64,000 bases of DNA from Microbacterium commune (GTDB lineage Bacteria; Actinomycetota; Actinomycetes; Actinomycetales; Microbacteriaceae): the NCBI RefSeq assembly GCF_014836945.1, contig NZ_JACSPX010000001.1, positions 1,907,382 through 1,971,381 on the forward strand, written 5' to 3'. Shown here one piece after another: positions 24,069 to 33,596 of this stretch. Every line of letters begins with the position of its first letter. Within the stretch, counting starts at the first letter, position 1. The notes under the pieces were generated by a model, which saw only the letters and a program-made list of their open reading frames with translations, was not told where the DNA came from and searched no databases. Position numbers and translations under genes: made by a program.

Positions 24069-24950
24069 ATGGCCCAGCGCTTCGCCCTCATGATCGCCCC
24101 CGCCGACGCAGCTGACGACCGTGCGGACTTCCGCGACACGTTCACGCCGATGGATGTCACCGCGCCCGCGCTCAGCGTGGGCGAGCTCAGCACGCAGCGC
24201 GGCGACGGCGTGTTCGAGTCGATCGGGGTCGTCGACGGGCATGCGAACGAGGTCGAGGCGCACGTGCAGCGCCTCGCGCACTCCGCCCGCCTGTGCGATC
24301 TGCCTGCACCGAACCTGGCGCAGTGGCGTCAGGCGATCGAGGTCGTCGCGGCCCAGGCTCCGGCGGGCGAGGCCGTGGTCAAGCTCATCCTCAGCCGGGG
24401 CGTCGAGCACGGGCCGGCACCGACGGCGTGGGCGACCGTGGCGGCGGCCCCCGATTTCCGGGCTGTGCGGCGCAACGGAATCACGGTCGTCACCCTCGAT
24501 CGGGGCTATGACCTCGGTGCGGGGGAGCGCGCGCCATGGCTGCTGCTCGGCGCGAAGACGCTGTCGTACGCGGTGAACATGGCTGCGCTGCGCGAAGCCA
24601 GGCGGCGCGGCGCCGACGACGCGATCTTCGTCACCCGCGACGGGTACGTGCTCGAGGCGCCGACCGCGTCGCTGATCATCCGCGCGGGCGGGGATTTCCT
24701 CACGCCGGCGCCGGCGGGCGGCATCCTGCACGGGACCACCCAGCTCAGCGTGTTCGAGTACCTCGAGTCCCACGGGCGCACCACCCGCTATGAGACCCTG
24801 ACCGCCTCCGACCTGACGAAGGCCGATGCGGCATGGCTCGTGTCGAGCATCCGCCTCGCTGCGCCGATCACGGCTGTCGACGGCGCGCCCCTGGCATCCG
24901 ACCCCGACCTGACCGCCGAGCTGAACACGTTCCTGCTCTCGCCGCGCTGA
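24069..24950 (+). CDS. pabC: Aminodeoxychorismate lyase (class IV PLP-dependent)
   Basis: The 293-residue protein is a fold-type IV PLP enzyme. The catalytic lysine lies in LLLGAKTLSYAVNM, and the second half has the EAPTASLIIR and GGILHGTTQ cofactor-phosphate region. The most likely role is release of p-aminobenzoate and pyruvate from aminodeoxychorismate in folate synthesis. The equivalent M. tuberculosis gene Rv0812 is annotated this way and lies next to YgfZ and nitrobindin-like genes, which are also in this window. A branched-chain or D-amino-acid aminotransferase cannot be fully excluded. TAGGCT ends 6 nt before the ATG. Confidence 0.75.
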   Translation: MAQRFALMIAPADAADDRADFRDTFTPMDVTAPALSVGELSTQRGDGVFESIGVVDGHANEVEAHVQRLAHSARLCDLPAPNLAQWRQAIEVVAAQAPAGEAVVKLILSRGVEHGPAPTAWATVAAAPDFRAVRRNGITVVTLDRGYDLGAGERAPWLLLGAKTLSYAVNMAALREARRRGADDAIFVTRDGYVLEAPTASLIIRAGGDFLTPAPAGGILHGTTQLSVFEYLESHGRTTRYETLTASDLTKADAAWLVSSIRLAAPITAVDGAPLASDPDLTAELNTFLLSPR

Positions 24951-24995
24951 CGCCCGTCGTGAGCGACGGATCCGAAGACGCGACAGCGGCCTCGG

Positions 24996-25775
24996 TCACC
25001 CGAATCGACCTGAGACGTAGTCCTCGGTGGCCTGCGCGGCGGGCGTGGTGAAGATCGTGGCGGTGTCGTCGAACTCGATCAGCTTGCCGGGCTGGCCGGT
25101 GCCGGCGATGTTGAAGAACGCCGTCTTGTCCGACACCCGGCTGGCCTGCTGCATGTTGTGGGTCACGATCACGATCGTGTACTCGTTCTTGAGGTCCTGG
25201 ATGAGCTCTTCGATCGCGAAGGTCGAGATCGGGTCGAGGGCCGAGCACGGCTCGTCCATCAGCAGCACCTCGGGCGAGACGGCGATCGCACGCGCGATGC
25301 ACAGTCGCTGCTGCTGACCGCCCGACAGGCCCGAACCGGGCTTGTCGAGGCGGTCCTTGACCTCGTTCCAGAGGTTCGCGCCCATCAGCGACTTCTCGAC
25401 GAGCGCATCCTGGTCGCTCTTCGACATCTTGCCGTTGTTGAGCTTCACGCCGGCGAGCACGTTCTCCTTGATCGACATCGTCGGGAACGGGTTCGGACGC
25501 TGGAACACCATGCCCACCTGACGGCGCACGAGCACCGGGTCGACGCCCGCGCCGTAGAGGTCCTTGCCGTCGAGCAGCACCTCGCCCTCGACGCGCGCGC
25601 CGGGGATGACTTCGTGCATGCGGTTCAGCGTGCGCAGGAACGTGGACTTGCCGCAGCCGGACGGGCCGATGAACGCCGTCACGCTGCGCGGCTGGATCTC
25701 GAGGGAGACGCCCTCCACGGCGAGGAAGTCGCCGTAGTAGACGTTGAGGTCGTTGACTTCGATGCTCTTGGACAT
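24996..25775 (-). CDS. pstB: Phosphate ABC transporter ATP-binding protein
   Basis: The 259-residue ATPase energises high-affinity phosphate import. Walker A is GPSGCGKST, the Q loop is in [11 protein letters not shown], the ABC signature is LSGGQQQR and Walker B is [13 protein letters not shown] with the H loop THNMQQA. The NPFP and PCSALDP segments are characteristic of PstB. It is the last gene of pstS-pstC-pstA-pstB and converges with pabC. Confidence 0.96.
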   Translation of the reverse strand: MSKSIEVNDLNVYYGDFLAVEGVSLEIQPRSVTAFIGPSGCGKSTFLRTLNRMHEVIPGARVEGEVLLDGKDLYGAGVDPVLVRRQVGMVFQRPNPFPTMSIKENVLAGVKLNNGKMSKSDQDALVEKSLMGANLWNEVKDRLDKPGSGLSGGQQQRLCIARAIAVSPEVLLMDEPCSALDPISTFAIEELIQDLKNEYTIVIVTHNMQQASRVSDKTAFFNIAGTGQPGKLIEFDDTATIFTTPAAQATEDYVSGRFG

Positions 25776-25803
25776 ATCGGGTTCCTTGGGATTCGGGTGC
25801 GAC

Positions 25804-26913
25804 TCAGCGGCCGGCGGTCTTCGGGGCGAACCACTTGGCGATCAGGCGCGCGAGCAGGTTCAGCAGCATGACGATGAGGATGAGGGTGAGCGCGCCCGCC
25901 CAGGCGCGGGCCACCGAGGCGTCGGCCGCGGTGCCCTGGTTCATGTACGAGTTGTAGACGAACACCGGCAGCGTCATCATCTGAGAGTTCACGAGGTTCG
26001 TGTTGAGGCTGGCGGTGAAGCCTGCGGTGAGCAGCAGCGGGGCGGTCTCGCCGATGACGCGCGAGATGGCGAGCATGACCGAGGTCGTGATGCCGGCGAT
26101 CGAGGTGGGCAGCACGATCTTCAGGATCGTGAGCCACTTCGGCACGCCGAGCGCGTACGACGCCTCGCGCAGCTCGTTCGGGACGATGCGCAGCAGCTCC
26201 TCGCTGCCGCGGACGACCACCGGAACCATGAGCACGGCGAGGGCCAGGGCGCCCATGAGGCCCATCGAGATCCCGGGCCGCACGAGCAGGGCGAACACGG
26301 AGTAGATGAACAGACCGGCCACGATCGACGGGATGCCCGTCATCACGTCGACGAGGAAGGTGATGCCCTTGGCGATGCGGCCGCGGCCGTACTCCACGAG
26401 GTAGATCGAGGTCATCAGACCCACCGGCACGGCGATCACGGTCGCGGTGAGCGTGACGAGCACCGTGCCCCAGATGGCGTGCACGATTCCGCCGCCCTCC
26501 CCGACGATGTTGCGCATCGAGTAGCTGAAGAACTCGGCGTCGAAGCGGCTGACGCCGTTGGTGACGACCGTCCACAGCAGGGAGATCAGGGGCAGCAGGG
26601 CGACGACGAACGCGGCGCTCACCAGCGCCGTCATCAGCCGGTCGACGGCTTTGCGACGGCTCTCCGCGATCGAGGAGACGACGGTGATGAGCACCATGTA
26701 GATCAGCACGCCGACGATGGCCGCGCCGGCGATGTTGAAGTCCGCAGGGTCGCCGCCGATCGCGCCGAGGGCGAACACGGTGAACGAGGTGGCGAGGGAT
26801 GCCCCGAGCAGAGCCCACGGGGCCCACGGGGCGAGCCGGCCGGCGGTGAGCGAGGAGGAGGGGCGCGCGGTGCCGGGCGTGGTCGTGTCGGTGCGCTGCA
26901 GAGACGTGGTCAT
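25804..26913 (-). CDS. pstA: Phosphate ABC transporter permease
   Basis: This is a 369-residue membrane permease of the pst system. A non-conserved N-terminus of about 30 residues and extra N-terminal membrane helices precede the six-helix permease domain. The EAA-type loop reads [23 protein letters not shown], where PstB docks. It is longer than E. coli PstA because of the N-terminal part, as in other actinobacteria. The pstC stop lies 1 nt before its ATG; pstB follows after 28 nt. Confidence 0.95.
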   Translation of the reverse strand: MTTSLQRTDTTTPGTARPSSSLTAGRLAPWAPWALLGASLATSFTVFALGAIGGDPADFNIAGAAIVGVLIYMVLITVVSSIAESRRKAVDRLMTALVSAAFVVALLPLISLLWTVVTNGVSRFDAEFFSYSMRNIVGEGGGIVHAIWGTVLVTLTATVIAVPVGLMTSIYLVEYGRGRIAKGITFLVDVMTGIPSIVAGLFIYSVFALLVRPGISMGLMGALALAVLMVPVVVRGSEELLRIVPNELREASYALGVPKWLTILKIVLPTSIAGITTSVMLAISRVIGETAPLLLTAGFTASLNTNLVNSQMMTLPVFVYNSYMNQGTAADASVARAWAGALTLILIVMLLNLLARLIAKWFAPKTAGR

Positions 26914-26914
26914 G

Positions 26915-27871
26915 TCAGTTCGCTCCAGAGAACTCGGCGCGGCGGGCCACGATCCAACGGGCGAGCGCGTTGACCGCGAAGGTCACGACGAACAGCACGA
27001 GGCCGGTGGCGATGAGGGTGTTGACACCCGTGTCGTGCGCTTCGGGGAAGGCGAGGGCGATGTTCGCGGGGATCGGCGTCGGGTTGGTGGCGGTCAGCAC
27101 GAGGAAGCTGTAGACCGCGGCGGGGGAGAGCACCATGGTCACAGCCATCGTCTCGCCGAGGGCGCGGCCCAGCGCCAGCATGACCGCCGAGACCATGCCG
27201 CCGCGCGCGAACGGCAGCACGGCCATGCGCACCATCTCCCAGCGCGTGGCGCCGAGTGCGAGGGCCGCCTCTTCGTGCAGCTTCGGCGTCTGCAGGAACA
27301 CCTCGCGGCAGATGGCGGTCATGATCGGGATGACCATGACCGCGAGCACGACGGCGGCCGTCATGATCGTCTTGCCGGTCGAGGAGACCTGGCCGCCGAA
27401 GATCGGGATCCAGCCGGCGTTCGCGTTGAGCCAGGCGTACACGGGCTGCAGCAGGGGTGCGAGCACCAGTCCGCCCCAGAGGCCGAAGACGACCGAGGGC
27501 ACGGCGGCGAGAAGGTCGATGATGTAGCCCAGCACCCCGGCGAGACGGCGGGGCGCGTAGTGCGAGATGAACAGCGCGATGCCGATCGCGATGGGCGTCG
27601 CCATGAGCAGGGCGAGGAACGACGCCCAGACGGTTCCGAAGGCGAGCGGCCCGACGTACTCCCAGAACGAGCGCCCCTCGAGGATGTGGTTGTCGCTCGT
27701 ATCGGGTGCGAAGGCGGGCAGGCTCTGGATGATGAGGAACGCGGCCACCGCGGCGAGCACGACGAGGATGATGATCCCGGCGCCGAGGGCGCTGCCCGAG
27801 AACACCCGGTCGCCGAGGCGCTGCCTGGCTCTGATCGGGGCAGGCGGCGCCTGCCTGGTCGTCGTGCTCAT
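26915..27871 (-). CDS. pstC: Phosphate ABC transporter permease
   Basis: The 318-residue permease forms the phosphate channel with PstA. It has six main membrane helices and the coupling loop KLHEEAALALGATRWEMVRMAVLP. The gene is separated from pstS by about 100 nt containing a very stable hairpin, which probably lowers permease synthesis relative to the binding protein. An ATG start is used. Confidence 0.95.
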   Translation of the reverse strand: MSTTTRQAPPAPIRARQRLGDRVFSGSALGAGIIILVVLAAVAAFLIIQSLPAFAPDTSDNHILEGRSFWEYVGPLAFGTVWASFLALLMATPIAIGIALFISHYAPRRLAGVLGYIIDLLAAVPSVVFGLWGGLVLAPLLQPVYAWLNANAGWIPIFGGQVSSTGKTIMTAAVVLAVMVIPIMTAICREVFLQTPKLHEEAALALGATRWEMVRMAVLPFARGGMVSAVMLALGRALGETMAVTMVLSPAAVYSFLVLTATNPTPIPANIALAFPEAHDTGVNTLIATGLVLFVVTFAVNALARWIVARRAEFSGAN

Positions 27872-27912
27872 GGTCTCCGTTTCGGGTCGAAGTGCGTATG
27901 AGGGCTGACCCT

Positions 27913-27950
27913 CCGGTGCCCCCGCGTCGGATCGGACGCGGGGGCACCGG
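27913..27950 (-). terminator. Intercistronic hairpin between pstS and pstC
   Basis: A perfect 16-bp stem (27913-27928 with 27935-27950) and a 6-nt loop lie 20 nt after the pstS stop and about 40 nt before pstC. Inside an operon this is likely a partial terminator or 3'-end stabiliser that gives more PstS than membrane subunits. Confidence 0.7.
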
Positions 27951-27970
27951 AATCAGCTGGTGAAGATGGG

Positions 27971-29071
27971 TCAGCCGACCTTGATCGTGTCGATCGCGGC
28001 GAGGACCTTCTCGCGCAGGCCCTCAGAGATGGGGGCGCTGCCGGCGTTGTCCGCAGCGGCCTGCTGTCCGTCCTCGCTGGCGACGTACTCGAAGTACGCC
28101 TTCACGAGCTCAGCGGTGTTCTGGTCCTCGTACTGCTCGCAGGCGATCAGGTAGCTGACCAGGGCGATCGGGTACGAGCCGGCAGGCGCGGCGGCGGGGT
28201 CGACGTCGAAGACGAGGTCGGCGTCTCCGCGACCCTCCTCGAGCGGCGACGCCTCGACCAGTGCAGCGGCCGCCTCGGCGGAGTACGCGACGTACTCGCC
28301 GCCGACGCCCACCTTGACCTGGCCGAGCTCCTTCGTCTGCGAGGCGTCGGCGTAGCCGATCGCTCCGTTGCCCGCCTTGATCGCCTGGACGACGCCCGAG
28401 GTGCCCTGAGCGGCTTCGCCGCCCTGGAGCGGCCACACGCCGTCGGCCTCGTCGGTCCACACGTCGGGAGCGGTCGCGTTGAGGTACGCCGTGAAGGTCT
28501 CGGTCGTGCCGGAGTCGTCGGAGCGGTGCACGGGTGAGATCGCCAGGTCGGGAAGCGTCACGCCCTCGTTCTGCGAGGCGATCGCCGCGTCGTTCCAGTT
28601 GGTGATCGTGCCGGCGAAGATGCCCGCGATCGTCTTCGCATCGAGGTTGAGCTCGTCGACGCCCTCGAGGTTGAAGGCGACGGCGACGGGCGAGATGTAC
28701 AGCGGCACCTCGACGATGTTCTCGGACGAGCAGGTCTTGAACCCGTCGCCGAACTCCTCCAGCTTGAAGGCGCGGTCGGAGCCGATGAAGTCGCTCGCGC
28801 CGGCGATGAAGTTCTCGCGGCCGGTGCCCGATCCGGTGGGCTCGTAGTTGATGGTGACGCCGCTGTTGGCCGTCTGGAATGCCGCGACCCAGGCCTCCTG
28901 CGCCGAGCCCTGCGACGAGGCGCCGGTGGCCTTGAGGGTGCCCTCGAGGTTCGACGCGGCAGGCGCGTCGCCGTTGTCGGAGGCGGGAGCTTCGTTCGCG
29001 GCGCAGCCGGCGAGTGCGAGGGCGGCGACAGCGCCGACGGCGCTGAGACGAGCGATGCGGGTGATCTTCAC
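27971..29071 (-). CDS. pstS: Phosphate-binding lipoprotein
   Basis: The 366-residue substrate-binding protein has a signal sequence ending in ALAGC (lipobox), and the phosphate-site motifs ATGASSQGS, GSGTGRENF and RSDDSGTTETF. It captures phosphate outside the membrane and delivers it to PstCA. It starts with GTG. Upstream lie a -10 element TAACGT and direct GTTCACC repeats typical of PhoP/RegX3 control, so expression should rise under phosphate limitation. Confidence 0.95.
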   Translation of the reverse strand: MKITRIARLSAVGAVAALALAGCAANEAPASDNGDAPAASNLEGTLKATGASSQGSAQEAWVAAFQTANSGVTINYEPTGSGTGRENFIAGASDFIGSDRAFKLEEFGDGFKTCSSENIVEVPLYISPVAVAFNLEGVDELNLDAKTIAGIFAGTITNWNDAAIASQNEGVTLPDLAISPVHRSDDSGTTETFTAYLNATAPDVWTDEADGVWPLQGGEAAQGTSGVVQAIKAGNGAIGYADASQTKELGQVKVGVGGEYVAYSAEAAAALVEASPLEEGRGDADLVFDVDPAAAPAGSYPIALVSYLIACEQYEDQNTAELVKAYFEYVASEDGQQAAADNAGSAPISEGLREKVLAAIDTIKVG

Positions 29072-29124
29072 TGTGGATCCGTTCGATCGGGGAATGTGTA
29101 TGGCCCGGTGCAGGGCACACAGTG

Positions 29125-29179
29125 ACGTTAGGAGGGCCGGTTAACGAGACTCTCCCCGTGAGGTGAACGGGAGGTGAAC
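29125..29179 (-). promoter_or_regulatory. Pho/RegX3 box and promoter of pstS
   Basis: On the minus strand two exact GTTCACC heptamers (29179-29173 and 29168-29162) are spaced 11 bp apart. A third near-copy, GTTAACC (29145-29139), lies two units further on, and a TAACGT -10 element (29130-29125) follows 8 nt later. Direct GTTCACC repeats at 11-bp period are the binding pattern of actinobacterial PhoP/RegX3-type regulators. RegX3 is encoded at 39263. Confidence 0.8.
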
Positions 29180-29219
29180 GAGGGGCGGACAGTGCGCGCC
29201 GCACCCTCGGGCGTCAGTG

Positions 29220-30158
29220 TCAGACCTTCGGCTCGTGGGTCTCGATCGAGATGATCCCGGAGCCGGGGTTGGTGGCGGACAGGTGCACGACCGAGAACGC
29301 CGCGACGTTCAGGGCGCTGGCGCTGTCGATGTAGGACCCGGGGACGGTTCCGGTGGCGAGGGCGAGCTCCGACAGGATGCCCGGAAGCACCGGGCCGTGG
29401 CTGCACAGCACCGTCGCCTTGCGCGAGCGCACGCGTCGTCCGATCACCGAGCGCACATCCGCGGTGTCGGCATCCCACGCATCCTGACTGAGCTTCGGGG
29501 TCAGGCGGGCCATCCGCCCCAGCTTGCGCTCGAGGGGCGCGACCGTCTGCGTGCACCGCACGGCGTCGCTCGTGACGATGCGACGCACCCCGAACGCGCG
29601 CAGCGGGCCGACGATCGCCTTCGCCTGCCGCAGTCCCCTGTCGGTGAGCGGCCGAGCGGCGTCCGCCTCGTGCCAGTCCGCGCGGGCGACCGCCTTGGCG
29701 TGCCGCAGGGCGATGATGGGGAAGGTGCGCAGCACGCCGTCGTCGACGAGCCGGATGAAGTTGTCGAGGATCTCGACATCGACCGGATAGCTCAGGTGCT
29801 TGCGCGCCTTCTTCAGGCTCACCCACTCGACGCCGGAGATCTCCCCGTTCGGCACGAACGACGAGGCGCGGATCGCGGCGTCGGTCGCCTCCGCAGCCCA
29901 GTAGTGCACGACCTTCTGCCGCTTCGGACGCATCCAGTACCTGCTGACGCCGACGGGCACCCCCAGCGACACCTGGATCCCGGTCTCCTCGCGCACCTCG
30001 CGCACGGCGGTCTCGGCGAGCATCTCGCCCGGGTCGACCTTGCCCTTCGGCAGCGTCACATCGCGGTACTTCGTGCGATGGATCAGCAGCACCTTGAGCT
30101 TGTCGTCGACCATCCGCCAGACGATCGCGCCCGCCGCGTAGACCGCCGAGTCGCTCAT
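29220..30158 (-). CDS. mutT1: MutT1-like Nudix hydrolase fused to a histidine phosphatase domain
   Basis: The 312-residue protein has an N-terminal Nudix domain, with Nudix box [22 protein letters not shown] at about residues 37-58. Its C-terminal histidine-phosphatase (SixA/PGM-like) domain begins at ALRHAKA with the catalytic RH. This two-domain layout matches mycobacterial MutT1 (Rv2985), which hydrolyses 8-oxo-guanine nucleotides and diadenosine polyphosphates. As in M. tuberculosis it is next to ppk1, here overlapping the ppk1 stop codon (ATGA). I take the ATG at 30158 because it is coupled to ppk1. Confidence 0.88.
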   Translation of the reverse strand: MSDSAVYAAGAIVWRMVDDKLKVLLIHRTKYRDVTLPKGKVDPGEMLAETAVREVREETGIQVSLGVPVGVSRYWMRPKRQKVVHYWAAEATDAAIRASSFVPNGEISGVEWVSLKKARKHLSYPVDVEILDNFIRLVDDGVLRTFPIIALRHAKAVARADWHEADAARPLTDRGLRQAKAIVGPLRAFGVRRIVTSDAVRCTQTVAPLERKLGRMARLTPKLSQDAWDADTADVRSVIGRRVRSRKATVLCSHGPVLPGILSELALATGTVPGSYIDSASALNVAAFSVVHLSATNPGSGIISIETHEPKV

Positions 30159-32332
30159 CGGATCGCGCGCTTGCTGCGTCGCCGGCGGCCCTGCACGCTC
30201 GCCATCGTCAGATCCTGCAGGTCGAGCAGGGGCTGTCCGTCGGCCTCGGCGACCCGCTTCCATTCACCGCCCTCGCCCAGATGCCAGGAGTTGGTGCGCG
30301 GGTCCATCGCGAGGTCGAACAGGTCGTGCAGCTCCTGCAGGTGCGCGGGGTCGCGCAGGCGCACCAGCGCCTCGACGCGACGGTCGAGGTTGCGGTGCAT
30401 CATGTCGGCGCTGCCGATGTAGACGATCGGGGCTCCGTCGTTCTCGAACATGAACAGCCGGGAGTGCTCCAGGTAGCGGCCCAGGATGCTGCGCACGGTG
30501 ATGTTGTCGCTCACGCCAGGCAGATCGACGCGCAGGCTGCAGATGCCGCGCACCCAGACATCGATCTTCACCCCGGCCATGCTGGCCCGGTACAGGCCGT
30601 CGATGATCTCCTCGTCGACCATCGAGTTGACCTTGATGCGGATGCGGGCGGGCTTGCCGGCCTCGGCGTTCGCGCGCTCCGCGTCGATGTGCCGCATCAG
30701 GCCCTTCCGCAGATGGCGGGGGGCGACGAGCAGGTGCTTGAACTTCTTCTCGATCGCGTAGCCGCTGAGCTCGTTGAACAGCCTGGTCAGGTCCTTGCCC
30801 ACCTGCGGGTCGGCGGTGAACAGGCCGAAGTCCTCGTAGATGCGGCTGGTCTTCGGGTTGTAGTTGCCCGTGCCGATGTGCGAGTAGTGGCGCAGCGCGC
30901 CCTCTTCCTGGCGGATGATCAGCGCGAGCTTGCAGTGCGTCTTCAGCCCCACCAGGCCGTACACCACGTGCACGCCGGCCTTCTCGAGCTTGCGCGCCCA
31001 GACGATGTTGTTCGCCTCGTCGAAGCGCGCCTTGACCTCGACGAGGGCGAGCACCTGCTTGCCGGATTCGGCCGCGTCGATCAGGGCCTGCACGATCGGG
31101 CTGTCTCCCGAGGTGCGGTACAGGGTCTGCTTGATGGCGAGCACATGCGGGTCGCGGGCCGCCTGCTCGAGGAACGCCTGCACGCTCGTCGCGAATGACT
31201 CGTACGGGTGGTGCACGAGCACGTCGGCCTTGCGGATCGCGCGGAAGATGTCGGAGCGCTCGTTGCTGTCACCCGGCTGGAACGCCACGGCCGTGGTGGG
31301 CAGATGCGGCGGGTACCGCAGATCGGGTCGGTCGAGGCGCCCCAGATCGAACAGCCCGCGAAGGTCGAGCGGACCGGGCAGCCGGTAGACCTCCTGGTCG
31401 GTGATGTCGAGCTCCCTGATCAGCAGCTCGAGGGTGATGTCATCCATGTCCTCGGTGATCTCGAGGCGGATCGGCGGGCCGAAGCGGCGTCGCAGCAACT
31501 CCGCCTCGAGCGCCTGGATGAGGTTCTCGCTCTCGTCCTCCTCGATCTCGACGTCCTCGTTGCGGGTGAGGCGGAAGGCGTGGTGGTCGAGCACCTCCAT
31601 GCCGGGGAAGAGGTCGCCGAGGTGGTTGGCGATGAGCTCCTCGAGGCGGATGAACCGGGTGATCGGACTCCTCCCTGGCACCTCGACGAAGCGCGGCAGC
31701 ATGGTGGGCACCTTGAGGCGAGCGAAGTCCTGCCGCCCGGTGCGGGCGTTGCGGATGCGGATCGCAAGGTTCAGCGACAGCCCCGAGATGTACGGGAACG
31801 GGTGCGCGGGGTCGACGGCGAGCGGCATGAGCACGGGGAAGACCTGCGCCTGGAAGTACTCGCCGAGGGCGCCGCGTTCGGCGTCGGTGAGGTCGTCCCA
31901 GTCGGTGATCTCGATGCCGGCGTCAGCGAGCGCCGGGCGCACGAGGTCGTTCCACACAGCGGCGTGGCGCAGCTGCAGAGCGTACGCGTCCCGCGAGATG
32001 TCGCTGAGCACGTCGCTGGGTGACCGGCCGACGTTCGTCGGCACGGCGAGCCCGGTGAGGATGCGGCGCTTGAGCCCGGCCACCCGCACCATGAAGAACT
32101 CGTCGAGGTTGCTGGCGAAGATCGCGAGGAAGTTCGCCCGTTCCAGCTCGGGCAGCGACGGATCCTCGGCCAGCTCGAGCACGCGCCGGTTGAAGGCCAG
32201 CCAGCTCAGTTCCCGGTCGTGGTAGCGGTGGTCGGGCAGCACCGCGTCCGGAGCCTCGTGCGCATCGAAATCGTCGTCTTCGGCATCCCCGAGGCCGGTG
32301 TCGACAAGGGCGGGTTCCATCATGGGGTACAT
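30155..32332 (-). CDS. ppk1: Polyphosphate kinase 1
   Basis: The product is about 725 residues and makes inorganic polyphosphate from ATP. The N-terminal [17 protein letters not shown] and [14 protein letters not shown] blocks, the catalytic histidine region in [11 protein letters not shown], and [19 protein letters not shown] are diagnostic. Three in-frame ATGs (32332, 32323, 32320) are close together. I use the first, which follows a weak AAAG; none has a strong ribosome-binding site. It lies 31 nt after glnR and overlaps mutT1, so glnR-ppk1-mutT1 is a probable operon. Confidence 0.94.
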   Translation of the reverse strand: MYPMMEPALVDTGLGDAEDDDFDAHEAPDAVLPDHRYHDRELSWLAFNRRVLELAEDPSLPELERANFLAIFASNLDEFFMVRVAGLKRRILTGLAVPTNVGRSPSDVLSDISRDAYALQLRHAAVWNDLVRPALADAGIEITDWDDLTDAERGALGEYFQAQVFPVLMPLAVDPAHPFPYISGLSLNLAIRIRNARTGRQDFARLKVPTMLPRFVEVPGRSPITRFIRLEELIANHLGDLFPGMEVLDHHAFRLTRNEDVEIEEDESENLIQALEAELLRRRFGPPIRLEITEDMDDITLELLIRELDITDQEVYRLPGPLDLRGLFDLGRLDRPDLRYPPHLPTTAVAFQPGDSNERSDIFRAIRKADVLVHHPYESFATSVQAFLEQAARDPHVLAIKQTLYRTSGDSPIVQALIDAAESGKQVLALVEVKARFDEANNIVWARKLEKAGVHVVYGLVGLKTHCKLALIIRQEEGALRHYSHIGTGNYNPKTSRIYEDFGLFTADPQVGKDLTRLFNELSGYAIEKKFKHLLVAPRHLRKGLMRHIDAERANAEAGKPARIRIKVNSMVDEEIIDGLYRASMAGVKIDVWVRGICSLRVDLPGVSDNITVRSILGRYLEHSRLFMFENDGAPIVYIGSADMMHRNLDRRVEALVRLRDPAHLQELHDLFDLAMDPRTNSWHLGEGGEWKRVAEADGQPLLDLQDLTMASVQGRRRRSKRAIR

Positions 32333-32363
32333 CTTTGCATCCGCGGGTGCCCGAAGAGCGAAC

Positions 32364-33041
32364 TCAGACGGGCGCGGTCGGGGCGTCGTCGTGCAGATTG
32401 AAGCGGTAGCCCACGTTCCGGACGGTGCCGATGACCTGCTCGGCGTCGCCGAGCTTCGCCCGCAGACGCCGCACGTGCACATCGACTGTGCGCGTGCCGC
32501 CGAAGTAGTCGTATCCCCACACGTCGCTCAGCAGCTGCTCGCGGGTGAAGACCCGCGACGGGTGCGTCGCCAGGAAGTGCAGCAGCTGGAACTCCTTGTA
32601 GGTGAGATCCAACGGCTTGCCGTGCAGCTTGGCGGAATACGACTGCTCGTCGATCGTGATGCCCGAGGCCTGCACGTGGGCGGGTTCCGATGCGTCGGCG
32701 CGCGCGAGCGCCAGCCGCAGTCTGGCGTCGATCTCGGCGGGGCCCGCCGTGCACAGCAGGACGTCGTCGAACCCCCAGTCCGACGCGATCGCGCTCAGGC
32801 CGCCCTCGGTGACCACCAACAGGACGGGGATGTCGGAGCCCGCGGTGCGCAGCAGCCGGCAGGTCGTGCGCGCCGCGACGAGATCGATGCGCGCGTCGAC
32901 GATCACGACGTCGCTCTCGGGCAGGTCCAGCAGGCGGGTGGTGTCGAGCGGGTGGTGCCGGATGCTGTGCGACAGCAGTTCGAGCGCGGGCAGTGCCGGA
33001 TCCCCTGGGGGAGCGGAGGTGAGTGCCAGCACGAGGACCAC
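32364..33041 (-). CDS. glnR: GlnR-like OmpR-family nitrogen regulator
   Basis: The 225-residue protein matches actinobacterial GlnR in both halves: [21 protein letters not shown] and [19 protein letters not shown] in the receiver, and [20 protein letters not shown] with [24 protein letters not shown] in the winged helix. GlnR is an orphan regulator without a classical acidic pocket, active as a dimer around its conserved aspartate (Asp49 here). It controls nitrogen assimilation. TAGCAT ends 6 nt before the GTG start, a leaderless layout. The operon position ahead of ppk1 suggests a nitrogen-phosphate link. Confidence 0.85.
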   Translation of the reverse strand: MVLVLALTSAPPGDPALPALELLSHSIRHHPLDTTRLLDLPESDVVIVDARIDLVAARTTCRLLRTAGSDIPVLLVVTEGGLSAIASDWGFDDVLLCTAGPAEIDARLRLALARADASEPAHVQASGITIDEQSYSAKLHGKPLDLTYKEFQLLHFLATHPSRVFTREQLLSDVWGYDYFGGTRTVDVHVRRLRAKLGDAEQVIGTVRNVGYRFNLHDDAPTAPV

Positions 33042-33133
33042 GCGTCAATGCTAGTGGCGAGTGCTTCTCAGATGACGGGCTGCCCGAGGCGGGCATCCCG
33101 GATACCCGCAGGTGCGGCCATTACGATGTCACC

Positions 33134-33427
33134 ATGTCTGAACCGGCCCTCGCCCCGCGCAGCGCCTTCCGCGGCATGGTCGCGGTCTGGATCGCGTCCC
33201 TCGTGGTCGCGGTCGCCCTCGGCTTCGTGCTCCCCGAGGAGGACAGGGTCGGCTGGCTGCTGATCGCCTTCGGCGCGATCGTGCTCGTCTCGTTCGCCGT
33301 TCAGCTCGCTCACGGTCGCGCTCAGGGCTTCATCGTCCGGATGGCCGGCAGTGTGGTCGGCGCGCTGATGATCATGGGCGCGGTCTCCGGGGTGTTCGGT
33401 CTCGCCGCGCTCGCGTCCGCGCTCTGA
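33134..33427 (+). CDS. Small membrane protein, 97 aa
   Basis: The 97-residue product has three predicted membrane helices (about residues 15-33, 39-58 and 68-95) and short hydrophilic loops. I do not recognise a named family. The ATG lies exactly 6 nt after TACGAT (33122-33127) and lacks a ribosome-binding site, the leaderless pattern of this window, which supports it as a real gene. It is divergent from glnR and followed by another tiny membrane protein gene on the same strand. Confidence 0.7.
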   Translation: MSEPALAPRSAFRGMVAVWIASLVVAVALGFVLPEEDRVGWLLIAFGAIVLVSFAVQLAHGRAQGFIVRMAGSVVGALMIMGAVSGVFGLAALASAL

Positions 33428-33470
33428 CCTGCCCCCTCCCCGGCTCCGGAGGGAGGGGTAGAGTAAGGGC

Positions 33471-33584
33471 ATGGACCTCGTCGCGCTCGAATTCTTCTTC
33501 CTCGGCCTGCTGGGGCTGGCGAGCCTCGCGATCGCCTTTGTCTCCGGCGTCGTGCTCGTCAACCTGTTCCGCGGCCAGCGCTGA
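33471..33584 (+). CDS. Tiny membrane protein, 37 aa
   Basis: This 37-codon gene encodes a single hydrophobic helix (LEFFFLGLLGLASLAIAFVSG and following) ending in a basic NLFRGQR tail. TAGAGT (33459-33464) ends exactly 6 nt before its ATG, matching the leaderless promoter spacing of its neighbours, so I take it as real. It lies 12 nt before the nitrobindin-like gene and probably shares that transcript. The function is unknown; a small membrane-anchored regulator or stabiliser is possible. Confidence 0.6.
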   Translation: MDLVALEFFFLGLLGLASLAIAFVSGVVLVNLFRGQR

Positions 33585-33596
33585 TCAGACGCCGTC

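Noticed and set aside
24956..24969. CGTCG-TGAG-CGACG between convergent pabC and pstB as a terminator.
   Set aside because: A 5-bp stem is far weaker than the other terminators in the window.
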